Positions 35,817 through 44,256 of a DNA stretch of 44,256 bases are shown here, piece by piece. This DNA comes from an uncultured Ruminococcus sp. GTDB lineage: Bacteria; Bacillota; Clostridia; Oscillospirales; Ruminococcaceae. A program made the translations under genes and the position numbers. Location: NCBI GenBank assembly GCA_902776945.1, contig CACYSH010000003.1:1-44256 (forward strand), written 5' to 3'. The notes under the pieces are model-generated. The model was not told the DNA's origin. It searched no databases and saw only the letters and a program-made list of their open reading frames with translations. The first letter of the stretch is position 1, and every line of letters begins with the position of its first letter.

Positions 35817-37766
35817 TTATACCATTAACTTACATATCAGATCGGCAAACTCAACCGGGTTCTCTATCGTCAGACCCTCAATAAGCAGCGCCTGCGAATA
35901 CAGTAACTTCGTATACTCGGTCAGCTTATCCTTATCATCTTTATAAAGCTCCTTCAACTTCTCAAAAACAGGATGACCGGCATTAAGCTCCAAACTCTTC
36001 TGCGCGGTAACACGGTTCTTGTCATTCTGCGGCATGGAGTTCAGCACCTTCTCCATTTCAATGCTGACCTGACCCTCGCTCGAAAGGCATACAGGGTGGC
36101 TCTTCAAGCGCGTCGAAAGCCTTACTTCCTTGACTTTACCGTCAAGAGCGCCGCACATAAACTCGAACATATCCTTGCTCTCTTCGGCGGTCTTCTTGTT
36201 CTCTTCCTTCTCTTCTTCGGTTTCAAGCCCTAAATCGGAATCGGTGATGTTCTTGAAAGGCTTCTCGTTATAGGTCATCAGCGCCTTTATCGCAAATTCG
36301 TCAATGTCCTGCGTGAAGTAAAGCACCTCATAGCCTTTTTCGGTTACTTTCTCGAAAGCGGGCAGCAGCTCGATCTTCGCCGCCGATTCGCCGCAGGCAT
36401 AGTAGATGAACTTCTGGTCTTCCTTCATGCGGCTGACATACTCGGCGAGAGTTACCTTGCCGCCTGCCTTCTTCTCGGCGGGCTTGTCCTCTCCCTCCTT
36501 CACTTCGGCGGGAGCCTCCTCGGGCTTGAAGGACGAAGCGAACATCAGCAGGTCTTTAACAGCGTCGGCAGCGGAACCGTATGTCTGATAAATGCCGAAC
36601 TTGAATTGCAGACCGAATACGTCAAAGAACTTTTCGTACTTCTCACGGTCGTTTTTGAGCATTTTTGTCAGCTCGTTCTTTATGCTCTTTTCGATGTTCT
36701 TGGCAATGATTTTGAGCTGTCTGTCATGCTGGAGCATCTCACGCGAGATGTTCAGCGAAAGGTCGGCGGAATCCACAAGACCCTTTACAAAGCTGAAATA
36801 ATCGGGCAGCAGGTCGGCGCACTTGTCCATTATCATAACGCCGCTCGAATACAGCTGCAAGCCCTTTTCATAATCCTTCGAATAGTAATCGAACGGAGCG
36901 CGGGACGGGATATAGAGCAGCGCGTCATAGGTGGCGGTACCCTCCGTTTTGGAATGGATATGCGTTACGGGCGGGTAGTAGTCCATGAATTTATCGGTGT
37001 AGAAGCTGTTGTAATCGTCGTCGGTAAGCTCGTTCTTGTTCTTCTTCCAGATCGGTGTCATGGAGTTCAGAATGTCGTTTGTGACAGTCTTTTCCGGCTC
37101 TTCGGCGTTTTCGGAGTAGTTGGTGTGTTCAACGTCCATTTTTATCGGGAAACGGATATAGTCGGAATACTTCTTGACGAGCGACTGGATCTGATACTGT
37201 TCGAGATACTTTGAATACTTCTCGTCTTCGGTGTCTTCTTTCAGCGAGAGGATAACCTCGGTGCCGACGGAATCCTTTTCGCACTCCTCAACGGTGTAGC
37301 CGTCAACGCCGTTGGACTGCCACTTGTAAGCCTTATCGCTGCCGTAAGCGCGGGTGAGGACGGTAACTTCCTTAGCGACCATAAAAGTCGAGTAGAAGCC
37401 CACGCCGAACTGACCGATAATATCCACATCGTCGCCAAGCTCGTTATCCTTTTTGAAAGCGAGCGAACCCGATGAAGCGATAGTACCGAGATTGTTTTCC
37501 AGTTCTTCGGCGGTCATACCTATACCGTTATCGGAAACGGTGAGGGTGCGAGCGTCCTTGTCTACGACGATATTAATTGCGAAATCGTCCTTGTTCATGC
37601 CTACGGACGTATCGGTGAGGGATTTGAAATAGAGCTTGTCGATAGCGTCGCTGGCGTTTGAGATGACCTCACGCAGGAAAATTTCCTTGTGTGTGTAGAT
37701 CGAGTTTATCATCATATCGAGCAGCCGTTTTGATTCGGCTTTAAACTGTTTTGTTTCGGCAGACAT
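35817..37766 (-). CDS. htpG: Molecular chaperone HtpG (Hsp90)
   Basis: 649 aa, full length. The N-terminal GHKL ATPase has [16 protein letters not shown] (catalytic Glu and Asn), DNGIGM and GQFGVGFYS; the middle and C-terminal domains are intact ([25 protein letters not shown]). A charged linker around 435-450 and a [15 protein letters not shown] insert are present. Preceded by a perfect CIRCE element, so HrcA repression and heat induction are expected. GGAGG lies upstream of the ATG. It is monocistronic and flanked on both sides by repeats. Confidence 0.97.
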   Translation of the reverse strand: MSAETKQFKAESKRLLDMMINSIYTHKEIFLREVISNASDAIDKLYFKSLTDTSVGMNKDDFAINIVVDKDARTLTVSDNGIGMTAEELENNLGTIASSGSLAFKKDNELGDDVDIIGQFGVGFYSTFMVAKEVTVLTRAYGSDKAYKWQSNGVDGYTVEECEKDSVGTEVILSLKEDTEDEKYSKYLEQYQIQSLVKKYSDYIRFPIKMDVEHTNYSENAEEPEKTVTNDILNSMTPIWKKNKNELTDDDYNSFYTDKFMDYYPPVTHIHSKTEGTATYDALLYIPSRAPFDYYSKDYEKGLQLYSSGVMIMDKCADLLPDYFSFVKGLVDSADLSLNISREMLQHDRQLKIIAKNIEKSIKNELTKMLKNDREKYEKFFDVFGLQFKFGIYQTYGSAADAVKDLLMFASSFKPEEAPAEVKEGEDKPAEKKAGGKVTLAEYVSRMKEDQKFIYYACGESAAKIELLPAFEKVTEKGYEVLYFTQDIDEFAIKALMTYNEKPFKNITDSDLGLETEEEKEENKKTAEESKDMFEFMCGALDGKVKEVRLSTRLKSHPVCLSSEGQVSIEMEKVLNSMPQNDKNRVTAQKSLELNAGHPVFEKLKELYKDDKDKLTEYTKLLYSQALLIEGLTIENPVEFADLICKLMV

Positions 37767-37797
37767 TATGAATTACCTCCGTTTTGATTATTGCACT

Positions 37798-37833
37798 TTA
37801 GCACTCTTAGCACTCAATATCTCCGAGTGCTAA
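37798..37833. promoter_or_regulatory. CIRCE operator (HrcA site) with an extra half-site
   Basis: TTAGCACTC (37807-37815), nine bases, GAGTGCTAA (37825-37833): a perfect CIRCE. A further TTAGCACTC at 37798-37806 lies directly next to it, giving two tandem half-sites on one side. It lies in the 5' leader of htpG just after the predicted start. Confidence 0.95.
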
Positions 37834-37845
37834 TTCTACTATACT

Positions 37846-37873
37846 ATTATACACCAGGCGGAAAAAAATTCAA
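37846..37873 (-). promoter_or_regulatory. Sigma-A promoter of htpG
   Basis: On the minus strand TTGAAT (37873-37868), 16-base spacer, TATAAT (37851-37846). Start near 37839, immediately upstream of the CIRCE element. Confidence 0.8.
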
Positions 37874-37928
37874 GGGGAAAGCGGCATTTTTAACATTTTA
37901 TTTACAAATAATCCAAAAGCAGAAGTGA

Positions 37929-38004
37929 AGGCAAACCAAAATTCTTAGGAAAGGGGGCTGGACGGTTCAAGCATCAAATCGGAGAAAGAAAATTGAGCGG
38001 TCAA
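37929..38004 (+). repeat. Family C repeat, copy 3, interrupted by a family B element
   Basis: AAGGCAAACCAAAATTCTTA starts at 37929 and continues GGAAAGGGGGCTGG; the end GAGCGGTCAAA (37994-38004) is cut by the family B element at 38005. The continuation expected from the copies at 24860 and 35743 (GTATCGTGAGAGAC) is found in altered form after the element. Confidence 0.65.
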
Positions 38005-38202
38005 AATTATAGTAAACGACATAAATAATTGTTCGTTGATTATGTAGGGCGGCTGCACGAACGTAGTTCGTGCCATTGCCCCCGCCGCCTACCTCGCCAA
38101 TTGACCCATATTACTAAAAGACCTGCCGTCCGACAGAACGGCGGGGGCAAGCCCCCGCCCTACGCAATCAAATCACAAATTTTAATGTCGTTTACTATAA
38201 TT
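38005..38202. mobile_element. MITE-like element, family B, copy 1 (198 bp)
   Basis: Perfect 18-bp terminal inverted repeats: AATTATAGTAAACGACAT (38005-38022) and its complement (38185-38202). The interior carries TGTAGGGCGGCTGCACGAAC with a GCACGAAC-GTA-GTTCGTGC hairpin (38055-38073), CCCCCGCC-rich arms and no gene. It appears to have inserted into a family C/GGCGTATA repeat. A second copy starts at 44158. A full transposon supplying the transposase is not present in the window. Confidence 0.75.
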
Positions 38203-38213
38203 ATCTATATACA

Positions 38214-38300
38214 GAGAGACAGCACAAGAAACGGCGTATAGGCGTATAAATGACGTAACAGCGCGGTTTTGGGCGTATACCTGCGGCGTATGCCATTCGC
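38214..38300 (+). repeat. 87-bp inverted repeat, right copy
   Basis: Inverted counterpart of 35659-35745, with two mismatches. It runs into the start of the antitoxin-like fragment, whose first codons it supplies. Confidence 0.85.
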
Positions 38301-38514
38301 GGCGGCGTTTATTGTAATATATTCCGGGGGGCTTTACTTTAATGTCGTTATCCCGACCGCAAAGCCTGTTTTTATTCATGACCTTTCAAAAGAAGAGCTT
38401 GACGCGGAGGCGGAGATAGAAAAGGGCTATGCTGAAATGCCGGAGGGAAAAGCAGAGCCTGCCGGACAGGTCTTTGATGAACTATTGAATGAAGATACGG
38501 TATTCGGGTTTTGA
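38269..38514 (+). pseudogene. 5'-truncated antitoxin-like fragment (RelB/DinJ-type C terminus)
   Basis: The C-terminal 45 residues (HDLSKEELDAEAEIEKGYAE, PEGKAEPAGQVFDELLNED) resemble the toxin-binding tail of RelB-like antitoxins, with its ELxxGYxxxxxGxxxPAxxVFxEL pattern. The N-terminal DNA-binding half is absent; instead the first residues come from the 87-bp repeat. No toxin gene follows; a terminator does. It is probably a remnant cut by repeat insertion, though a functional 74-81 aa product cannot be excluded. Confidence 0.4.
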
Positions 38515-38543
38515 ATCTGTACCGAAAGAAAATATGAATTATC

Positions 38544-38575
38544 GCAGTTTGCCGTATGGCAGACTGCACTTTTTT
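38544..38575 (+). terminator. Rho-independent terminator after the antitoxin fragment
   Basis: GCAGTTTGCC (38544-38553), loop GTAT, GGCAGACTGC (38558-38567): 10 bp with one wobble, then ACTTTTTT. Confidence 0.9.
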
Positions 38576-38626
38576 ACAAATTGTCATAATAATAACGCCG
38601 CTCGGGATAAATTTTTATAAAATCTA

Positions 38627-38655
38627 TTGCAAAACCCGCCGCGATATGCTATAAT
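38627..38655 (+). promoter_or_regulatory. Sigma-A promoter of fprA-hrb
   Basis: TTGCAA (38627-38632), 17-base spacer ending ATGC, TATAAT (38650-38655), with an extended -10 TG. Confidence 0.8.
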
Positions 38656-38691
38656 AGTATTACCGACTTTTTTAAAAACGGAGGAATGAAA

Positions 38692-39855
38692 ATGCTTATT
38701 AAGGACAATGTTTTCTATATCGGAGTGAACGACCACGAAATAGACCTTTTCGAAGGGCTTTACGACGTGCCGGAGGGAATGGCTTACAATTCCTATCTTA
38801 TCAAGGACGAAAAATGCGCGGTCATGGACACCGTTGACGCTAAATTCGGCGACGAATGGCTCAAAAACCTCGCCGAAGCGTTGGACGGCAGCAAGCCCGA
38901 TTATCTTATAGTGCAGCACATGGAACCCGACCACTCGGCAAATATCGTCAAATTCGCCGAAGCCTACCCCGAAGCCGTTATCGTCGGCAACGCCAAGACA
39001 TTCGCCATGATGACAAAGTTTTTCGGCACCGATTTCGCGGGCAGACAGCTTGTTGTCAAGGACGGCGAGACCCTTTCTCTCGGCTCCCGCGAACTGAAAT
39101 TCGTCTTTGCACCTATGGTTCACTGGCCCGAAGTCATGATGACCTACGATGCCAAAGCGAAGATCTTCTTCTCGGCGGACGCTTTCGGCAAGTTCGGCGC
39201 TCTTGACTGCGAGGACGACGACTGGGCTTGCGAGGCGCGGCGCTATTATTTCGGTATCGTCGGCAAATACGGCGCTCAGGTGCAGGCGCTGCTCAAAAAG
39301 GCGGCGGCTCTCGATATTCAGGCGATCTGCCCGCTGCACGGGCCCGTGCTTACCGAAGATCTCGGCTGCTATCTCGGTCTTTACGATACATGGAGTTCCT
39401 ACGGCGTGGAGAGCGAGGGCGTGTTTATTGCTTATACCTCCGTTTACGGTCACACAAAGCAGGCGGCTGAACTGCTTAAAGAAAAGCTCGAAGCAAAGGG
39501 CTGTCCGAAGGTGGCTGTCGCCGACCTTGCCCGCGAGGATATGGCGGAATCCGTAGAGGACGCTTTCCGCTATGGTAAGCTCGTTCTTGCGACTACCACC
39601 TACAACGCCGACATTTTCCCGTTCATGCGCGAATTTATCTACGATCTGACCGAACGCGGCTATCAGAACAGGCTTATCGGCGTTATCGAAAACGGCTCGT
39701 GGGCACCTATGGCGGCGAAGCTCATCAAGGGCAGGTTCGAAAAGTCGAAGAACATCACGTTCACCGACACGACCGTTACGATAAATTCGGCGCTGACCGC
39801 CGAAAACCTTACTCAGCTTGATGCGCTTGCCGACGAGCTTTTAAAGAATAAATGA
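38692..39855 (+). CDS. fprA: FprA family A-type flavodiiron protein
   Basis: 387 aa. The beta-lactamase-like diiron domain (1-245) has ligands H76, E78, D80 in HMEPDH, H144 in MVHWPE, D163 in SADAFG and H216 in CPLHGPV. The flavodoxin domain (about 250-387) starts IAYTSVYGHTKQAAELL, an FMN-binding loop, with TTTYNADIFPFM and GVIENGSWAP. Flavodiiron proteins reduce O2 to water and/or NO to N2O in anaerobes, taking electrons from rubredoxin. The start at 38692 has GGAGG seven bases upstream; the ATG at 38686 is too close. The rubredoxin-fusion gene follows after 51 bases, the pairing known from Moorella fprA-hrb. Confidence 0.95.
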   Translation: MLIKDNVFYIGVNDHEIDLFEGLYDVPEGMAYNSYLIKDEKCAVMDTVDAKFGDEWLKNLAEALDGSKPDYLIVQHMEPDHSANIVKFAEAYPEAVIVGNAKTFAMMTKFFGTDFAGRQLVVKDGETLSLGSRELKFVFAPMVHWPEVMMTYDAKAKIFFSADAFGKFGALDCEDDDWACEARRYYFGIVGKYGAQVQALLKKAAALDIQAICPLHGPVLTEDLGCYLGLYDTWSSYGVESEGVFIAYTSVYGHTKQAAELLKEKLEAKGCPKVAVADLAREDMAESVEDAFRYGKLVLATTTYNADIFPFMREFIYDLTERGYQNRLIGVIENGSWAPMAAKLIKGRFEKSKNITFTDTTVTINSALTAENLTQLDALADELLKNK

Positions 39856-39906
39856 AAGGAACGCTGTCAGCAGCAGTCCGACATCAACATTAAGGAGGGA
39901 ACTAAC

Positions 39907-40524
39907 ATGACAGGATTTGACACGAAAGCACTGCAAAAGATAACCTACGGCTTGTTCGTCATAACTTGTTCGTATGACGGCAAGGACAACGGCATGATCT
40001 GCAACACGGTAGCGCAGGTGGCTTCCGACCCGATGCGCATTGCTGTTTCGATCAACAAGGCGAATTTTTCGCACGACATGATAAAGAACGCCGGCACGAT
40101 GAACGTTTGTATGCTCACCGAAGAAGCGCCTTTCGAGGTGTTCACGCGGTTCGGTTTTCAGAGCGGCAAAAACGCGGACAAGTTCGCGGGCGAACAGGTG
40201 TTCCGCTCGGCTAACGGCGCACCCTTGCTGACTAAGTTTATCAATTCTTTTATGTCGCTGAAAGTGGTCGATTATACCGATCTCGGCAGTCACGGGCTGT
40301 TTATCTGCGAGCCAACGGATTCGGCTGTCATGAGCGACAAGCCCTCGATGTCGTATGCGTATTATCATTCTAATGTGAAGCCGAAGCCGCAAGCCGCCGA
40401 AAAGAAGGTCAAGGGGTATGTCTGCAATATCTGCGGGTATATTTACGAGGGCGAAACGCTGCCGGAGGACTTTATTTGTCCGTTGTGTAAGCACCCGGCT
40501 TCGGATTTCTCGCCGATAGAATGA
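39907..40524 (+). CDS. hrb: Flavin reductase-rubredoxin fusion (high-molecular-weight rubredoxin)
   Basis: 205 aa. The flavin reductase-like FMN domain (about 1-150: KITYGLFVITCSYDGKDNGM, ICNTVAQVASDPMRIAVSIN) is fused to a rubredoxin domain (about 168-205) with both iron-binding knuckles: YVCNICGYIYEG and FICPLCKHPASDF. In Moorella, Hrb accepts electrons from NADH and passes them to FprA; gene order here is the same. AAGGAGG lies eight bases upstream of the ATG. No terminator is seen; a family A repeat follows the stop. Confidence 0.94.
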   Translation: MTGFDTKALQKITYGLFVITCSYDGKDNGMICNTVAQVASDPMRIAVSINKANFSHDMIKNAGTMNVCMLTEEAPFEVFTRFGFQSGKNADKFAGEQVFRSANGAPLLTKFINSFMSLKVVDYTDLGSHGLFICEPTDSAVMSDKPSMSYAYYHSNVKPKPQAAEKKVKGYVCNICGYIYEGETLPEDFICPLCKHPASDFSPIE

Positions 40525-40557
40525 TTGCTGACTTTGCAGAGAGCAGTTAAGAAGTTA

Positions 40558-40680
40558 AACAGTTAATAGTGAATAGTGAATAGTTAAGGTGTCCGCTTCG
40601 CGGACGGATTTTGATTTTTAAAATTTGCGCCGCAGGCGCTCCTTAACTGTTCACTATTAACTTTTCACTATTCACTGTTT
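40558..40680. repeat. Palindromic intergenic repeat, family A, copy 5 (short)
   Basis: Left end AACAGTTAATAGTGAATAGT then GAATAGTTAAGG, right end GCTCCTTAACTGTTCACTA and CACTATTCACTGTT. The interior is shortened, with only a CCGCTTCGCGG hairpin and CGCCGCAGGCG left. It ends about 20 bases before addB. Confidence 0.85.
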
Positions 40681-40698
40681 AAGAATGGAGGAAGATAA

Positions 40699-43600
40699 AT
40701 GCCGACTATCATAACCGGCAGAGCGCACAGCAACCGCCGTGCGCTGTTTTTTGACAGAGTACGCGCCGCCGCCGAAACAGGCTCCGGTGTGCTTGTTATC
40801 GTACCCGACCAGTACTCTTTCGCTATGGACGCGGAGCTTTACGAATGTCTCGGGGTACGGCTTTTCAACGCTATCGCGACAGACGGTATTTCCTCGATCT
40901 CGGAAAAGCTCTGCCGCGAACACGGCGGTCTCGCGGGTGAAAACGCCGACGACCGCGCACGGCTCATCGCCATGTACCGCGCTCAGGCAGGACTTGCCGC
41001 CGACAGCGCCTGCCCGCTGCGCTATTATCGCCGTTCGCTGCTCAAACCCTCGTTCGTTACGCGCTGCATTCAGCTGTTGAGCGGTCTCAGCCATTCGGGA
41101 ATATCGCCCGAAACGCTCCGCGCCGCTGCCGAACGCTATGGCGGCGGCACGGGTACCGTCCGCCTCATGGACATAGCTTTCGTCTACGAAGCCTATAACA
41201 AAGAGCTTGCCGACATGGGGCTTACCGATGTCTCGTCCATTATGTCGAGGGCGGCGGCGCTGGCGCGTGAGCATGGCAGCTTTAAGGACAAGCGCGTGTT
41301 CTTTGACGGCTTTACTTCTTTTTCTCGGGACGAGCTTCTGCTCGTGAAGTCGGCGATAGGCTCGGCGGCGGAGACCGTCTTTTCGGTCATCTTCGAGGAA
41401 GTCACGGACGGCATAGACCCCTTTTCCGAAACGCGCCGCACGATAAGCCGCATAGAGGAGCTTTCCGCAGAGGTCAACAAGCCTGTCAACTTTGTGAGGG
41501 CGGCGGGCTGTGTTCAGGAAACGCCGCTTGCCGCCGTTAATAACGAGCTTTTCGCCTACAAGCCGCAGGAAATAAGCTCCGAAGGGCTTGTGAAGGTCGC
41601 CGCCGCCACCGATATTTACGAGGAAAGCGACTACATCAGCGCGGAGACAGTCCGCCTTGTGCGGGAAGAGGGCTATAAGCTCTCGGAGATAGCCGTTATC
41701 TGCGGTTCGCTTGAGGACAGCTCGCGGATACTTGCGGCAGCCTGCGACCGCTGCGGCATTCCCTATTTTATCGACCGCCCGAAAAATGCGCTGGGTTCGA
41801 TACCCGCGAAATATTTAACGAGCATTTTAGATGCTGCCGTGACGAAAAAATACCGCACCGACCGCCTTATGCGTATAATAAAATCGCCGCTTTCGGTATT
41901 CCGCGACAGCGACGATTTCGACGAGTACGATGTGAGCGCTCTTGAAGAGCATTGCCGCTACTGGGAGATAGACGGCGACAAGTGGACGGAGAGCTTCGAC
42001 GACGGCACCGAGCGCGGCAAGACCTTCGAGGAGTACCGCCGCCGCATTATCGAGCCTTTTGACGAGTTCCGCGGCGCGTGTCTCAAAGAGGGCGCGACCG
42101 TCGGGGATATGTGTCAGGCGCTTGTCGATCTGCTGAACAGGCTGAAAATGTCCGACCGCGTGTATTCAAAGGTGCAGGTCTCGGCGGGCAACGATACCGA
42201 GCTTGAAATATCGCGCAGTCTGCGGCAGGTGTGGCTCGGCATGGTGGATTCGATCTGCTCGGTGAATGCGCACATGAAGGAAAAGCGGCTCACGCTTCGG
42301 GAGTTCTGCGAGCTGCTGCGGCTCATGATCTCGGCTATTTCCATTTCATCGCCGCCGCAGAAGGCGGAATGTCTGCTTATCGGCGACGCGGAGAGAACAA
42401 GGCTGCCCGAGATACGGGTGCTTTTCATCATGCAGGCGAACGACGGCATTTTCCCGCGTGACGTTCGCCGTTCCGAACTGCTGACCGACACCGACATATC
42501 GGCGCTTGAAGAGCTTGACGCGGACATATCGCTTTCGCCGAAAAACGCGCTCAACAAAGAACGTATGTCCACATATATGGCGGTGACGGCTCCCACACAG
42601 CGGCTGTATGTCAGCTACACCGAAAGCGACCGCACGGGGGCAAAGTCCGCGCCGTCGCAGCTGCCTGCGCTTCTGCGCAAGCTGTTCGGGGACGACGTTC
42701 TTGTAAAGCCCGGCGAGCTGCCGCCCGAGTTCTTCTGCACCTCCTACCGCACGGCGTTTTACAAATATCTCGAACACAGGCGGGATAATACGGTCTCGGC
42801 GGCGAATATTTACGCCTCGCTTGCAGGTTCGGAGGAATATCTTTCGCGCATAGAAAACGCGGCGCGTCAGGCGGCGGCAGACAGGCGGGAACACATTCCC
42901 CCCGCGCTTGCAAGGCGTATCTATTTCCGCGACGGTATAAAGCTGTCCGCAACGGGCATAACGGATTATTTCAAATGTCCGTTCTACTATTTCTGCCGAA
43001 ACGGCTTGAAGCTGCCCACGCCGACCTCCTCGCGGCTCGACCCCGTGAACATCGGCAACATCGCGCACCGCTGCCTTGAAGCGATAATGAGCGTTGAAAA
43101 GGACGGCAAAAAGGTCTACAACGAAAATTTCCACCGGTCAACCGACGAGGAGCTTAAAGAGCGTGTGGATAAGCTCACCGACAGGATAATCACCGATCTG
43201 CTGGGCGGCGAGGAAAGGCACGGTCTGACGTTCAAGGCGGGAGTAAAGCGGCTGAAAAGCTCGATATTCAGGATAGTGTGCTATTTCCGCGACGAGATAA
43301 AGGGCGCGGAGTTCCGACCCGCCGCGTTTGAATATCCGTTAGGCGGCGAAAGCGGCGGCTGTACGCTGAAAGGCTTGAAAGTAAACGGCGAGGAAGTAAC
43401 GCTCATCGGCAACGCCGACAGGATAGACATTTCGGGTATGAAAGACCCGAACGCCGTGAAAAGGCGCTGGCTGCGGGTGGTCGATTACAAGACGGGCAGT
43501 CAGAAGTTCAAAATAAACGAGATATATCACGGACTGGGGCTGCAAATGGTGATATATCTGCTGGCGCTTGACAGCGGCGCGGCGCGTTTCGGCGGGGATA

Positions 43601-44139
43601 TACACAAAGCGGGCGTGATGTATTCGCACATACGCAGCGTTGAACCGGGTCTGACCGCCGCCGAAACGGAAAGTCTTGAAAGCGGCGGCGAGCTTGACGA
43701 GCGGATAAGGCTTGAATGCGCGAAGAGCTACAAGCCCGACGGAATGATGCTTGACGACGAGATACGCGCCGAATCCAATATGGAGAATAACGGCGTTTAT
43801 ACGATTTTCACCTATAAAGAAAAGCCGGACGCGGACGGCAATCCCGAGCGCAAGAAGGGGACTGCCGAGCCTGTCAGCGAGGAAAGGCTGTGGGCTATGG
43901 AGCAGTTTGCGCTTGAAAAGGTCGGGCAAATGGCGCGGGAGCTTTCGGAGGGGAATGTCAGTCCCGACCCGATAAGGACGGGGAAAAACAGCACATCGTG
44001 TACCTATTGCGGGTATAAGGATATTTGCCGCCGTGCCGACCCGAAGGAAATGCGTATGGTATTTCCGGAGGATAAAGAGTTGCTGAATAAAGAGCTTGAC
44101 CGTATTTTGGGAGAGCTTGACGAAAAAGATAAAAGATAA
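40699..44139 (+). CDS. addB: ATP-dependent helicase/nuclease subunit AddB
   Basis: 1146 aa, normal AddB length. N-terminal inactive helicase-like region (VLVIVPDQYSFAMDAELYE), then the C-terminal RecB-type nuclease with GNIAHRCLEAIM, DYKTGSQKF and QMVIYLLAL. The four iron-sulphur cysteines are present: one in FKCPFYYFC and three in TSCTYCGYKDIC (CxxCxxxxxC). AddAB resects double-strand breaks until it meets Chi. The Walker A position reads GRAHSNRR instead of GRxGxGKT/S, so nucleotide binding there seems lost. GGAGG lies upstream of the ATG; addA is expected beyond the window. The stop codon is inside an AAAAGAT tandem repeat. Confidence 0.96.
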   Translation: MPTIITGRAHSNRRALFFDRVRAAAETGSGVLVIVPDQYSFAMDAELYECLGVRLFNAIATDGISSISEKLCREHGGLAGENADDRARLIAMYRAQAGLAADSACPLRYYRRSLLKPSFVTRCIQLLSGLSHSGISPETLRAAAERYGGGTGTVRLMDIAFVYEAYNKELADMGLTDVSSIMSRAAALAREHGSFKDKRVFFDGFTSFSRDELLLVKSAIGSAAETVFSVIFEEVTDGIDPFSETRRTISRIEELSAEVNKPVNFVRAAGCVQETPLAAVNNELFAYKPQEISSEGLVKVAAATDIYEESDYISAETVRLVREEGYKLSEIAVICGSLEDSSRILAAACDRCGIPYFIDRPKNALGSIPAKYLTSILDAAVTKKYRTDRLMRIIKSPLSVFRDSDDFDEYDVSALEEHCRYWEIDGDKWTESFDDGTERGKTFEEYRRRIIEPFDEFRGACLKEGATVGDMCQALVDLLNRLKMSDRVYSKVQVSAGNDTELEISRSLRQVWLGMVDSICSVNAHMKEKRLTLREFCELLRLMISAISISSPPQKAECLLIGDAERTRLPEIRVLFIMQANDGIFPRDVRRSELLTDTDISALEELDADISLSPKNALNKERMSTYMAVTAPTQRLYVSYTESDRTGAKSAPSQLPALLRKLFGDDVLVKPGELPPEFFCTSYRTAFYKYLEHRRDNTVSAANIYASLAGSEEYLSRIENAARQAAADRREHIPPALARRIYFRDGIKLSATGITDYFKCPFYYFCRNGLKLPTPTSSRLDPVNIGNIAHRCLEAIMSVEKDGKKVYNENFHRSTDEELKERVDKLTDRIITDLLGGEERHGLTFKAGVKRLKSSIFRIVCYFRDEIKGAEFRPAAFEYPLGGESGGCTLKGLKVNGEEVTLIGNADRIDISGMKDPNAVKRRWLRVVDYKTGSQKFKINEIYHGLGLQMVIYLLALDSGAARFGGDIHKAGVMYSHIRSVEPGLTAAETESLESGGELDERIRLECAKSYKPDGMMLDDEIRAESNMENNGVYTIFTYKEKPDADGNPERKKGTAEPVSEERLWAMEQFALEKVGQMARELSEGNVSPDPIRTGKNSTSCTYCGYKDICRRADPKEMRMVFPEDKELLNKELDRILGELDEKDKR

Positions 44140-44157
44140 AAGATAAAAGATAAAAGA
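44125..44157 (+). repeat. Tandem AAAAGAT repeat across the addB stop codon
   Basis: Four to five units of the 7-mer AAAAGAT run from the last codons of addB through the stop. Because 7 is not a multiple of 3, unit gain or loss before the TAA would change the protein's C-terminal residues. Confidence 0.8.
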
Positions 44158-44256
44158 TATAGTAAACGACATAAATTTTAGACATTTATTGTAGGGTGGC
44201 TGCACGAACGTAGTTCGTGCCATTGCCCCCACCTGTCATACATGAGACGGTGGGTC
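44158..44256. mobile_element. MITE-like element, family B, copy 2 (cut by window end)
   Basis: TATAGTAAACGACATAAA at 44158 matches the terminal repeat of the 38005 element. The interior TGTAGGGTGGCTGCACGAAC, GCACGAAC-GTA-GTTCGTGC (44202-44220) and CCATTGCCCCC are the same. The right end lies beyond the window. Confidence 0.7.

Overview
The window looks like a chromosomal segment of a strictly anaerobic, spore-forming member of the Clostridia, most likely Oscillospiraceae/Ruminococcaceae. This rests on the yabP-yabQ-divIC-S1 sporulation/division cluster, the FprA flavodiiron protein paired with a rubredoxin fusion, AddB, HrcA/CIRCE control of htpG, near-consensus sigma-A promoters (several with ATGCTATAAT-type extended -10 boxes) and GC-rich third codon positions. 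I saw no rRNA, tRNA, CRISPR array, transposase or phage gene.

Layout. 1-0.32 kb: 3' end of a + strand gene (possibly frameshifted) with its terminator. 0.48-3.32 kb (-): membrane protein, 7TM histidine kinase and NarL-type regulator, joined by TAATG overlaps. 3.3-5.8 kb (+): a long structured region, then a highly expressed orphan type IV pilin-like gene under a perfect promoter, then a TraB/GumN protein behind a terminator. 5.8-8.25 kb (-): rpmG-secE-nusG-rplK-rplA. 8.48-15.76 kb (-): a cluster of a zinc-ribbon PASTA pseudokinase and, in a second transcription unit, a membrane dynamin-like GTPase with an acidic tail, an M48-like protein with a broken HExxH, and a second soluble dynamin-like GTPase with a basic tail. 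This is the best candidate for an undescribed system. 16.2-24.8 kb: thrH (-), then + strand genes including a CsbB/GtrB-like glycosyltransferase and a YfhO-like membrane protein, probably a three-component glycosylation system. 25.3-33.3 kb (-): GH2 beta-galactosidase, patatin-like lipase, heterodimeric ABC exporter. 33.5-35.4 kb (-): S1 protein, DivIC, YabQ, YabP. 35.8-37.8 kb (-): htpG under CIRCE. 38.3-44.1 kb (+): a toxin-antitoxin remnant, fprA-hrb, addB.

Intergenic space is filled with several families of non-coding repeats: five copies of a palindromic element with TAATAGTGAATAGTTAAGG-type ends, a 198-bp MITE-like element with 18-bp terminal inverted repeats plus a second copy running off the window, a third family beginning GGCAAACCAAAAGTCTTAGG, and an 87-bp inverted pair bracketing htpG. 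They sit mainly at gene 3' ends and in places are nested.

All functional assignments come from reading motifs by eye. No database search or alignment was run.
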